From positions 1 through 13,843 of the forward strand of contig CAAGCR010000074.1 in assembly GCA_900768425.1 (NCBI GenBank): a stretch of DNA of 13,843 nt, in the 5' to 3' direction. Shown piece by piece: positions 6,729-13,823 of this stretch. Positions within the stretch are counted from its first letter, which is position 1. Every line of letters starts with the position of its first letter. The notes under the pieces were generated by a model, which was not told the DNA's origin, searched no databases, and was given only the letters and a program-made list of their open reading frames with translations. A program made the translations under genes and the position numbers. The DNA is from Clostridia bacterium. Lineage in GTDB: Bacteria; Bacillota; Clostridia; Christensenellales; UBA1242.

Positions 6729-6949
6729 GTGACAAGTGGAAGTGTAAACTGGGCAAGTATTTATTTTACTTTTGTATAAAAGTTTTAATAGTTGCGTTTG
6801 CAATATATTATTTTTGTTCTAAATAGTAAAAGGTGGACATATTTATACATTGATTAATTTGACAAAATAACCTTTTTTGTTTCAATTATTGTCACATAAT
6901 CGCATTCACTTTAATTGTATTTTAAATTAATATTAAAAGCGAGGTTTAA
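6729..6949. other. Upstream region of the deacetylase gene
   Basis: AT-rich, with no open reading frame. A TTGACA occurs at 6859-6864 but has no good -10 at 16-18 bp. A sporulation sigma factor promoter would fit the family of the next gene, but I cannot identify one with confidence. GAGG at 6941-6944 is the ribosome binding site of the following gene. Confidence 0.4.
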
Positions 6950-7735
6950 ATGTTCTGTGTAGTTAAATCTAGGTCTATTAAATATATTTTAATGGTTCTT
7001 CTTGTAACAATTCTTTTAGCAATCTCAATCAATGGGGCTGTTTCGGCTGAAGTGTTTTTTGGCTATTCCACCCGCAAAGTACCAATCTACTGTGTTGATA
7101 CTCAACAAAAACAAGTTGCAATATCTTTTGATGCTGCTTGGGGGGCAGACAAAACAAAGCAAATTGTTGACATCTGCAAAGAGTACAATGTGCGAGCAAC
7201 ATTCTTTCTTGTTGGTTTTTGGGTAGACAAGTATGGTGATATGGTCAAATACATAGACACTAACGGCTTTGAAATAGGCACTCACTCAAATACTCATCCG
7301 GATATGGCAAAACTTAGCAAAGATGCAATAGAGAAAGAACTTGACAAAAGTATGGAACTAATAACCAACATCACCGGCAAACAAATTGAATTGTTTAGAG
7401 CACCTTTTGGTTCTTACAACAACACCTTGCTAGATGTTGCGGAGAGCAAAGGTTTAAAGACTATACAATGGGATGTAGACAGCCTAGACTGGAAAGGTTT
7501 AAGTGCCGAAGCGATAACAACAAGGATAATCAATGGGGCAAAGTGTGGCTCGGTGATTCTATGCCACAACAATAGTGACCATATAGTTGAAGCCTTGCCT
7601 ATGATATTAGACAGGCTGGCAAAAAAAGGTTATAAAGTTGGTGCAGTTGGTGATTTGATATATAAGGATAATTACCAAATAGACAGAGCAGGACTTCAAA
7701 AATCAACTTTAAAGGAGAAAATAAATGAAAATTGA
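6950..7735 (+). CDS. pdaB: Secreted polysaccharide deacetylase, PdaB-like
   Basis: The 261-residue protein has a signal peptide (basic Lys6-Lys11, hydrophobic 12-27, likely cleavage Ala-Val-Ser-Ala33|Glu34) and then a NodB-type carbohydrate esterase 4 domain that removes acetyl groups from glycans such as peptidoglycan. Visible motifs are SFDAAWG with Asp61, the zinc-ligand motif HSNTH (His112, His116), RAPFG (Arg150), DVDSLDW (175-181) and ILCHN (His206). Motif 1 lacks the second Asp of the usual TFDD, and Trp-Gly follows instead; this is the arrangement I know from PdaB/YbaN spore proteins, along with Trp-x-Val-Asp-Lys-Tyr after the Thr-Phe-Phe-Leu-Val-Gly strand. In Bacillus PdaB acts late in sporulation on spore cortex, which suggests, but does not prove, a spore former. 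It overlaps the next gene by 11 bp. The sporulation assignment is less certain than the CE4 fold. Confidence 0.85.
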   Translation: MFCVVKSRSIKYILMVLLVTILLAISINGAVSAEVFFGYSTRKVPIYCVDTQQKQVAISFDAAWGADKTKQIVDICKEYNVRATFFLVGFWVDKYGDMVKYIDTNGFEIGTHSNTHPDMAKLSKDAIEKELDKSMELITNITGKQIELFRAPFGSYNNTLLDVAESKGLKTIQWDVDSLDWKGLSAEAITTRIINGAKCGSVILCHNNSDHIVEALPMILDRLAKKGYKVGAVGDLIYKDNYQIDRAGLQKSTLKEKINEN

Positions 7736-8378
7736 ACAAATGAACAACAATAGAGTATTTTTAAGTGGTACGGTTGAAAGTGAGCCTAAATTTAGCCACG
7801 AAACCTTTGGCGAAGCATTTTATGAAATTACGTTGTTAGTGCCAAGACTATCTAATCATTTAGATAGAGTGCCGGTAACTGTTTCCGAAAAACTTTTGGC
7901 TGGCGGAAAATTTGAAATAGGTAAATATGTTGGTGTAAAAGGTCAGTTTAGAAGTTATAACAAACTAGAAGAAAACAAAAGCAAACTAATGCTAACAGTG
8001 TTTGTACGTGAAGTTTGCGATTTTGTGGAAGATATGAATCCAAATATAATTGAAATAACCGGCTTTATTTGCAAAGAACCAACATATAGAACGACACCAT
8101 TTAATAGGGAAATTTGTGACTGTCTAATAGCCGTAAATAGAGCCTATAATAAAAGTGACTATTTGCCATGTATTGCATGGGGCAGAAATGCTAAATATGT
8201 AAGCGAATTATCTGTTGGCACAAAAGTAAACATAGTTGGTAGAATACAATCTCGCGAATATCAAAAGCACCTAGATACCGGAGAAACAATATCACGCATA
8301 GCTTACGAAGTGTCAATAAACAAAATTTTAATAACCGAAGATCAAGAGGAAACTCAAGGCGAAGGGCAGTTATCGTAA
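7725..8378 (+). CDS. Tandem OB-fold single-stranded DNA-binding-like protein
   Basis: The 217 residues form two OB-fold halves. The first (about 5-105) includes VFLSGTVESEPKFSHE, Gly-Glu-Ala-Phe-Tyr and GVKGQFRSYN. The second (about 108-205) is closer to classic SSB: ITGFICKEPTYRTTPFNREI, then LIAVNRAYNKSDYLPCIAWG, then VGRIQSREYQK. The canonical SSB is a single OB fold ending in an acidic tip with Pro-Phe; here the tail is acidic (Glu-Asp-Gln-Glu-Glu) but lacks that tip, so interaction with the usual SSB partners is doubtful and a normal SSB probably exists elsewhere in the genome. The start follows AAGGAG (7712-7717) by 7 bases and lies inside the end of the deacetylase gene, so the two are probably translationally coupled. 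Two-OB SSB-like proteins of this kind occur in Clostridia; their specific role is not known to me. Confidence 0.75.
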   Translation: MKIEQMNNNRVFLSGTVESEPKFSHETFGEAFYEITLLVPRLSNHLDRVPVTVSEKLLAGGKFEIGKYVGVKGQFRSYNKLEENKSKLMLTVFVREVCDFVEDMNPNIIEITGFICKEPTYRTTPFNREICDCLIAVNRAYNKSDYLPCIAWGRNAKYVSELSVGTKVNIVGRIQSREYQKHLDTGETISRIAYEVSINKILITEDQEETQGEGQLS

Positions 8379-8449
8379 ATATTATTTTTAAATGAAGAAT
8401 GATGGTAATTTAATAGTGAACAAAATAGTGAAATGAAAACCTAAGTTTT

Positions 8450-8496
8450 GCTCTCCTGCTAAGGGGAGCCGTCAGCCAAATGGCTGACTGAGGGGT
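8450..8496 (+). repeat. Double-hairpin dispersed repeat, copy A
   Basis: A GCTCTCC/GGGGAGC hairpin is followed by a perfect GTCAGCC/GGCTGAC hairpin and then TGAGGGGTT. It shares order, spacing and ending with 8775-8822. Confidence 0.75.
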
Positions 8497-8561
8497 TAAA
8501 ATTAATATGAATAAAGAATAAAAACTGATGATTGATGAATTAAGGATAATAAAAAAGCAAA

Positions 8562-8600
8562 CAAAACACTTTGTGTTTTGCAGTGAACGGGCATAGCCCG
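8562..8600 (+). repeat. Two adjacent hairpins
   Basis: CAAAACAC (8562-8569)/GTGTTTTG (8573-8580), 8 bp perfect with a 3-base loop, is followed after 7 bases by CGGGC (8588-8592)/GCCCG (8596-8600), also with a 3-base loop. The GC content here is well above that of the surroundings, as for the other dispersed repeats in this island. Confidence 0.6.
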
Positions 8601-8692
8601 CGGTGAATGAAAAATAAATTGTTCGCGGTTAAATGCTAGTCAAAGACTTTCGGTTATTGTTGAATTATTAATACATTTTATTCTAAGTCAAG

Positions 8693-8773
8693 ACAAACCT
8701 TTGCAATACCACACAACTTTAAGTAACCACAAACTTGTACAATACCACACAACTTTAAGCATTTACAAACCTT
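8693..8773 (+). repeat. 36-bp tandem repeat, about 2.25 units
   Basis: Units start at 8693 and 8729, and a 9-base partial unit starts at 8765. The core CAATACCACACAACTTTAAG is identical in both full units (8704-8723 and 8740-8759). Each unit opens with ACAAAC. The array runs directly into copy B of the double-hairpin repeat. Confidence 0.8.
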
Positions 8774-8774
8774 C

Positions 8775-8822
8775 GCTCCCTGTCAGGGGAGCTGTCAGTC
8801 GAATGACTGACTGAGGGGTTTC
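8775..8822 (+). repeat. Double-hairpin dispersed repeat, copy B
   Basis: GCTCCC/GGGAGC hairpin (8775-8792), then GTCAGTC/GACTGAC, then TGAGGGGTTT. Compared with copy A, the second stem differs by a compensated C-G to T-A pair. Confidence 0.75.
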
Positions 8823-8903
8823 CCTGCTTTATAAAAAGGGTAAGAGTGATAATTGATGACTGATAAATTTTAGTTTAATTAAAAAATATAAGTTTATACA
8901 CAA

Positions 8904-9100
8904 ATTTTTGCTCCCGAGCTTGTGTGGAGTTGGCACGCGTATGTGTGACTGAGAGGTTTACTTATTTTTTTTCTTCGTAGAAATACTATTCAAAAAAATA
9001 AAAATTGAATAGCTATTCTCCGAAGTTTTTTTGTATATATCTCTCAGTCTTTCAAAACAAGTTTTGAAATTCAGCTCCCATCGAGCTCGGGAGCAAAAAT
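8904..9100. mobile_element. 197-bp nested palindrome, MITE-like
   Basis: Both ends are perfect 17-bp terminal inverted repeats: ATTTTTGCTCCCGAGCT at 8904-8920 and its reverse complement at 9084-9100. Inside, GACTGAGAG (8947-8955) pairs with CTCTCAGTC (9041-9049), and a near-perfect 21-bp central arm (8973-8993 with 9005-9025) closes the structure. Each half is a diverged copy of the double-hairpin repeat, the two facing each other. There is no transposase gene inside, and I found no convincing target-site duplication. Confidence 0.6.
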
Positions 9101-9319
9101 ATGAGCAATATTTGTTGTTTGTTGCATTATTAACAACATAGAGTCTTACCAGTGAAACAATGTGAGCATTATTGTTTTACTTTGTTTTATAAGATGGTTG
9201 CTTTTGAAGCGAGCGTAACAACTATGAACAATATTCAACTAACTTTATTTTTATTTACTAGATTTTAAAGTGTCATCAGATTATTTAATAGGTTTATAAG
9301 ATTGATTTTACATATTGAC

Positions 9320-9348
9320 TTGTGTATATATTAATTTTGTGATATAAT
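9320..9348 (+). promoter_or_regulatory. Promoter of argS
   Basis: TTGTGT (9320-9325), a 17-bp spacer and a perfect TATAAT (9343-9348) preceded by TGN (extended -10). A perfect 12-bp palindrome AATGCTAGCATT (9346-9357) overlaps the end of the -10 box and the expected start. The leader is only about 17 bases, leaving no room for a T-box riboswitch. Confidence 0.7.
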
Positions 9349-9371
9349 GCTAGCATTAAAAAGGATTAAAA

Positions 9372-11060
9372 ATGAATTTTAAAGAGATAATAGGCAGTGG
9401 CATAGTGCTACCAGAAACAAATTGTGACCTCTCATCAATGGTTACCGAAACGGTGGACAAAACAAAAGGTGATTATACTTTTTGTTGTTTTTCGCTTGCA
9501 AAAACACTAAAAAAGAGTCCAATAGAAATCGCAAATAGTATAAAAGAGAATTATCCAACAAACGGAATTGTAAATAAAATTGAAGTAGTGAATGGTTATG
9601 TAAATTTTTTCTTAGATAAAGAATATTGCAATAAAACCATATTAAGTGAAATAAATGCAAACAAGTGCTTTGAACCAATTAAAGAGTATGCAAACCAAAC
9701 AGTTTGCCTAGATTATAGTTCGGTTAATTTGGCAAAATATATGCATATAGGGCATTTATCAACCACAATGATTGGTGAGAGTTTGGCACGCATTCATAAA
9801 GCGCTTGGGTTTAATGTAGTTAGAATAAATTATATAGGGGACTATGGCACTCCATTTGGCAAAATGCTATACGCTCATTTAACTTGGGGAAATGATAAAG
9901 ATCTTGATGCTAGGGGTGTAGACTACTTGCAAGACATCTATGTTGAATTTTGCAAAAGAGCAGAAGAAGATGAGTCTTTGGAAGAAAAAGCAAGAGAGTA
10001 TTTTAAGAAAATATGTGATAAAGATGAAAAAGTATATCCAATTTTCCAAAAATTTATAGATATTTCTAAAAAAGAAGCAAATAGAATTTTGAATATGTTG
10101 GGTGTACAGTTTGATTCTTGGAAAGGCGAAAGTGCATATAGTGATGAGTTAGACAATGTAGTCAATATGTTAAAGGCAAAAAATTTATTGCAAGAAAGTC
10201 AAGGCGCACAAGTTGTAGATTTAGAAAATTACAATTTAGGTACTTGCTTAATACAAAAATCAGATGGAACAAGTTTGTATGCAACACGTGATATTGCTGC
10301 AGCAATAGATAGATTTAACACTTATCATTTTAACAAAATGATATATGTCACAGCTGTTCAACAAAAGTTGCATTTTCAACAATTCTTTAAGGTTATTGAA
10401 CTTTTAGGTTATGATTTCAGTAAAGATTTACAACATGTATATTATGGTATGTTCTCTCTACCAAACGGTAAAATCGCATCACGTAAGGGTAAACAAGCCG
10501 TTCTTGTAGACTTAATGGATTATTCATATAACAAAGCCTTAGATATAATAAAAGACCGCAATTATGATGAAACAAAAAAACAAGAAATAGCAAACAAAAT
10601 TGCATTCAGTGCTTTAAAATTTTCTACATTAAAAAATGAAAGAATTAAAGATACGGTGTTTGATATAGAAAATGCTTTCAGTTTTGAAGGTGACACATCT
10701 GCATACATTCAATATACTTATGCAAGAATTTGTAGCATTATTAAAAAAGCGAACATCAAAGATGATTTTAAAAACATAAATTATGATGCGTTAAATTCAG
10801 ATATTGTTTATAACATTTTAATGTTCGCAAATAATTATCAAAACATAGTTTTAAAGGCTATGCAAAATAGTGAACCAAGCATTGTAAGCAAATATTTGTT
10901 AGATATGTGTAAAATGTTAAATAAATTCTATACCACAGAAAAAGTAATAACCGAGAACTTAGAAGCAACAAAAGCAAAAATATATTTATTGAAAAATATC
11001 AAAAAAATATTAACAAATCTATTTAATTTGGTATGTATAGATACTGTTGAAGAAATGTAA
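9372..11060 (+). CDS. argS: Arginyl-tRNA synthetase
   Basis: This class I synthetase charges tRNA-Arg with arginine. The 562-residue length is normal. Domain order is the N-terminal tRNA-binding (Add-1) domain (about 1-100), the Rossmann catalytic core with the HIGH motif at 125-128 in SSVNLAKYMHIGHL, the KMSKS-equivalent KIASRKG (367-373) in LPNGKIASRKGKQ, and the DALR anticodon-binding domain (about 440-562). In ArgS the motif before HIGH and the GDYGT segment (156-160) are also typical and both are present. AAGGA precedes the start by about 7 bases. It is monocistronic, with its own promoter and a terminator shared with the convergent lysR gene. No frameshift or missing catalytic motif is seen. 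Confidence 0.97.
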   Translation: MNFKEIIGSGIVLPETNCDLSSMVTETVDKTKGDYTFCCFSLAKTLKKSPIEIANSIKENYPTNGIVNKIEVVNGYVNFFLDKEYCNKTILSEINANKCFEPIKEYANQTVCLDYSSVNLAKYMHIGHLSTTMIGESLARIHKALGFNVVRINYIGDYGTPFGKMLYAHLTWGNDKDLDARGVDYLQDIYVEFCKRAEEDESLEEKAREYFKKICDKDEKVYPIFQKFIDISKKEANRILNMLGVQFDSWKGESAYSDELDNVVNMLKAKNLLQESQGAQVVDLENYNLGTCLIQKSDGTSLYATRDIAAAIDRFNTYHFNKMIYVTAVQQKLHFQQFFKVIELLGYDFSKDLQHVYYGMFSLPNGKIASRKGKQAVLVDLMDYSYNKALDIIKDRNYDETKKQEIANKIAFSALKFSTLKNERIKDTVFDIENAFSFEGDTSAYIQYTYARICSIIKKANIKDDFKNINYDALNSDIVYNILMFANNYQNIVLKAMQNSEPSIVSKYLLDMCKMLNKFYTTEKVITENLEATKAKIYLLKNIKKILTNLFNLVCIDTVEEM

Positions 11061-11111
11061 TTATTCATTTATAAAAAATTTATAAAAAATAAATATTCAA
11101 TAAAAAATTAC

Positions 11112-11159
11112 AAAAAATATGCAAAAATCATAAAAAAATAAGATTTTTGCATATTTTTT
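11112..11159. terminator. Bidirectional terminator between argS and lysR
   Basis: An 18-bp perfect stem (11112-11129 with 11142-11159) with A-tract and T-tract arms lies between two convergent genes, immediately next to the lysR stop codon. Confidence 0.9.
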
Positions 11160-11162
11160 TAA

Positions 11163-12038
11163 TTATTTAATAATTTCAATAAATTTTATTAAGGCTTTAT
11201 TGGTTATATCTTTATTAGTTAAACATACGATTTCGCGTGCATTAATGGAAAAATTAGGGTAAATAACTTCAACTTCTTTTTTGTTTATATAATCTTTGTA
11301 ATACTCTTTATTTACAAAGGCAACACCAAAACCTTTTTTTACAAATTCATAAAGTAGGATATAATTATCCAATTCATATTTGGGTTTTAAAATAATACCA
11401 TTATCTTTAAAATAATTGCTAATAGTAATTCGTGAATTATTATTTATACTAGGCAAAATCAAATCATTAACAGGGAAGTTTTCAATGTCGATGTTTTCAT
11501 TATTATATTTGTTTTTATATTCTTCATTGCCAATTAATTGGTATTTTACATCATATTGTTTAATAACGTTAAAATCATTAATATTATCAATTTTGTCTAT
11601 AAAAATCATATCCAGCTCATTATTTCTTAACTTTTCTGCTAATTTATCATTTGTGAGTCGAGTCATAGAAATTTGAATGTTTGGATACTTTTTGGCAAAA
11701 TTACTTAAATACTCTAATAAAATTTGATTAACATTGGAACTGCTAGCACCAATCCGCAAAATACCATCATTTAGTTTGTTGAAATTATCGGCAAGAATTT
11801 CCGCCTCAGAAAACTGGTTTATAGCATCTTTAATTTTATTGTATAACACTTTGCCAAAAGGTGTAAGTTCCACACCTTTGCTTTTCCTTATAAATAAGGT
11901 TTGGTTAAGTTCTTTTTCTAACTCTTTAATAGAAAACGATACGGCTGGTTGAGATATATATAAAATCTCGCTGGCTTTTGATATATTCTTTTCTTCGGCA
12001 ACTACACAAAAGCATTTATATAAGTTTAAATTTGTCAT
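11163..12038 (-). CDS. LysR-family transcriptional regulator
   Basis: The 291 residues have the LysR layout. An N-terminal winged HTH (about 1-60) shows the family pattern Phe-x-x-Val-Ala-Glu ... Ser-Lys-Ala-Ser-Glu-x-Leu-Tyr-Ile-Ser-Gln-Pro-Ala-Val-Ser, followed by Leu-Glu-Lys-Glu-Leu and Leu-Phe-Ile-Arg. A linker helix leads to a periplasmic-binding-protein-like effector domain (about 88-290) with Leu-Arg-Ile-Gly-Ala at its start. The only in-frame ATG is at 12038, and its AGGAG (12052-12056) lies 13 bases upstream, a longer gap than usual. It is transcribed away from thyX over an 85-bp gap with a dyad suited to LysR binding, so it may regulate itself and thyX. The effector cannot be inferred from sequence. 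Confidence 0.9.
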   Translation of the reverse strand: MTNLNLYKCFCVVAEEKNISKASEILYISQPAVSFSIKELEKELNQTLFIRKSKGVELTPFGKVLYNKIKDAINQFSEAEILADNFNKLNDGILRIGASSSNVNQILLEYLSNFAKKYPNIQISMTRLTNDKLAEKLRNNELDMIFIDKIDNINDFNVIKQYDVKYQLIGNEEYKNKYNNENIDIENFPVNDLILPSINNNSRITISNYFKDNGIILKPKYELDNYILLYEFVKKGFGVAFVNKEYYKDYINKKEVEVIYPNFSINAREIVCLTNKDITNKALIKFIEIIK

Positions 12039-12067
12039 AAATAATTTTTATATCTCCTATAAAATTT

Positions 12068-12088
12068 TTGTTATTTTAATTATAACAA
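12068..12088. promoter_or_regulatory. 21-bp dyad, candidate LysR operator
   Basis: TTGTTAT (12068-12074) and ATAACAA (12082-12088) form a perfect inverted repeat around 7 bases. It contains the T-N11-A spacing known for LysR-type boxes and overlaps the -10 box of the lysR promoter. Confidence 0.6.
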
Positions 12089-12107
12089 ACTTGTAGTAAT
12101 ATCGCAA
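12079..12107 (-). promoter_or_regulatory. Promoter of the LysR regulator gene
   Basis: On the minus strand, TTGCGA (12107-12102), 17 bp, then a perfect TATAAT (12084-12079). The predicted start is near 12072, inside the dyad. No equally good plus-strand promoter for thyX was found; TAATAT at 12097-12102 is a possible -10 without a good -35, as expected for a promoter needing an activator. Confidence 0.65.
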
Positions 12108-12123
12108 GCGAGGAGATAAAAAA

Positions 12124-13269
12124 ATGGAATTTCATATTTATGCAACATCATCGTTGTATTGCAACAATGTACAAGAAACATTTAACAAAATGGGGGGAGA
12201 ACTCGCAGGTATATGCTATATGTCTGGAACATTAGCTGATGTTATAAAACAACCTAACGAAAAAATTATGAAAAGAGCGGAAATGGTTAAGGAGAATAGA
12301 CATCATAGTGTTTTTGACCACGAATATGTAACACTATACTTACAAGATGTACCTAAAATGTTCGCGATGCTTTTAAACAACGAAAAAGTGTACGCAACAA
12401 GCGAAAAGAGTGCAAGATACACTCAAATGAAAGTAAAAGGTATAGAATTAGATTTATATACAAAATGGAAGGAGATTTTTATAAGATTAATCAAAAGTAA
12501 ATATGGTAATGAGCCATATTTTGATGATAAACGAATTGAAAAACTAGCACAAGAAAATGCAAGATATTTCTTGTCGGTTTACACAGACACATCACTTGCT
12601 TACACAACATCATATAGACAATTAAATTATCTATATACTTGGCTTAAAAATATTGAAAATCACCCTAGTAACTTAATTAAAAAATTAAAGCCAACCGCTG
12701 ATAAATTTTGTTTATTTTTAGAAATTAATCACTTAGTTGACCCTAAAATTGCTAATTTAGCTGATGAAAAAGGATTTAGTCTAATAGCACAAAAAGACCG
12801 CAAAGAATATTTTGGAGATGTATATTCAACAAAATATTACGGCTCATTCGCTGAACTTGCACAAGCACAAAGACACAGAACTTTAAGTTATGAAATGAAG
12901 GAATTAAATTTTGCAACTTTTTATGTTCCAAAAATAATAAGAGATAACGAAACACTAAAAACAATGTGGATTGAGGATATGCTTAAAGTTAAAGACATAA
13001 CTCCACAAGGGCAAATTGTACAAATTTATGAAAGAGGAACGCCTGAAAACTTTATATTAAAATTAAAGGAAAGACTTTGCACTTGCGCACAATTAGAAAT
13101 CAATGACCAAACCAAAGCAACACTAGAAAAATATATTAAAAACACTGATGATGCGGAAGTAAAAGCAATGCTTGAAAAATATAACAAAGGTGCAAGATGT
13201 ACCAGCGGTTTTAAATGTAATACACCTTGTAAATTTGCCGATGGAATTAATTTGGATAGAGAAATTTAA
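12124..13269 (+). CDS. thyX: FAD-dependent thymidylate synthase, long two-part form
   Basis: ThyX makes dTMP from dUMP using methylene-tetrahydrofolate and FAD/NADPH. At 381 residues this is much longer than the usual ThyX (roughly 220-250). The first half holds HHSVFDHEYVTLY (60-72), the usual His-x-Ser-x-Phe-x-His region, and SEKSARY (93-99), the end of the ThyX signature RHRxxSxxxxSxRY. The RHR part there is replaced by Asn-Glu-Lys (86-88). The second half holds AQAQRHRTLS (246-255), with RHR present but the SxRY part replaced. It also has LCTCAQLEI (318-326), resembling the ThyX Cys-x-x-Ala-Gln-x-x-Ile region. A Cys cluster (359, 365, 369) lies near the C-terminus. This looks like an internal duplication with the motif shared between halves. 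AGGAG (12111-12115) precedes the start by 8 bases. The gene is divergent from lysR. Confidence 0.85.
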   Translation: MEFHIYATSSLYCNNVQETFNKMGGELAGICYMSGTLADVIKQPNEKIMKRAEMVKENRHHSVFDHEYVTLYLQDVPKMFAMLLNNEKVYATSEKSARYTQMKVKGIELDLYTKWKEIFIRLIKSKYGNEPYFDDKRIEKLAQENARYFLSVYTDTSLAYTTSYRQLNYLYTWLKNIENHPSNLIKKLKPTADKFCLFLEINHLVDPKIANLADEKGFSLIAQKDRKEYFGDVYSTKYYGSFAELAQAQRHRTLSYEMKELNFATFYVPKIIRDNETLKTMWIEDMLKVKDITPQGQIVQIYERGTPENFILKLKERLCTCAQLEINDQTKATLEKYIKNTDDAEVKAMLEKYNKGARCTSGFKCNTPCKFADGINLDREI

Positions 13270-13398
13270 TGCTTTAAAACATTGTATAGTGTTTGATGAA
13301 ATATTTAACAAATAATTCTAACATTAACAGGAAAAATCATAAAAAACACTAAAAAATAAGTAAAAATAAGTAAAAATCAATAAAAAAAGGATAAAAAT

Positions 13399-13823
13399 AT
13401 GAAAATTTTAAATCAATGTAAGAATAAAAACTTTAAAGAGTATGATAAAAATACTTATGAAAATTTGAACAACTCTGAAAAAATATCTCTTAATAATGAC
13501 AATATAAATTATTGTATGGGTGACCACTATCAAATAGCAACATATCCATCAGGACTTTTAATGATATATAAATCAGCATATAAAATAGAAATCAAATTTA
13601 TGAACAATAATGGTGAAATGCTTTTTGACCTTACAAGAGATGAATTGGAAGAGATGAGTAATACCATATATGACATTAACGCTCTTGTTTGTAGTTCTGG
13701 TGTGCTTGTTTCATATAAATATTATTATGGTGAAGAATATGTCTATTACACATACAATAATGCAGAAATTCACGCATATACTTTTGACAAAATAAAAGAT
13801 AAAATAGACAAATTTGAGCAAAA
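13399..13823 (+). CDS. Unrecognised protein, 3' end missing
   Basis: An open frame starts at ATG 13399 after AAAAAAAGGATAAAAAT, with AGG about 7 bases upstream, and stays open to the contig end. The first 141 residues are genuine; translation beyond 13823 would read adapter sequence. The visible part is Asn-, Lys- and Tyr-rich, with no signal peptide or transmembrane helix, and is without a motif I recognise. It contains a central segment with Gly-Asp-His-Tyr-Gln-Ile-Ala-Thr-Tyr-Pro-Ser-Gly and a strand-rich Tyr-x-Tyr-Tyr-Tyr-Gly-Glu-Glu-Tyr region. Base composition and codon use fit its neighbours. It follows thyX by 129 bp of AT-rich DNA with no strong terminator, so co-transcription is possible. 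Confidence 0.7.

Larger units (their letters stand above)
8379..9340. other. Gene-free repeat island between the SSB-like gene and argS
   Basis: Almost 1 kb without a supported gene on either strand. It holds two clear copies of a double-hairpin repeat (8450-8496, 8775-8822), a pair of GC-richer hairpins (8562-8600), a 36-bp tandem repeat (8693-8773) and a 197-bp nested palindrome (8904-9100). Similar GATGATTGATGA-type tails follow both double-hairpin copies at 8526-8541 and 8847-8863. In 9101-9314 I see nothing recognisable. Confidence 0.7.

Noticed and set aside
7733..7735. TGA read as Trp (alternative genetic code)
   Set aside because: TGA ends the deacetylase at the expected family length, with the next gene's start overlapping it, and Trp is encoded by TGG throughout.
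8693..8773. Possible short CRISPR array (36-bp period)
   Set aside because: The whole 36-bp unit is repeated, with no unique spacers between repeats, there are only two full units, and no cas gene is in the window.
9101..9371. T-box riboswitch upstream of argS
   Set aside because: No T-box antiterminator motif was found, and the predicted transcription start leaves only about 17 bases of leader.
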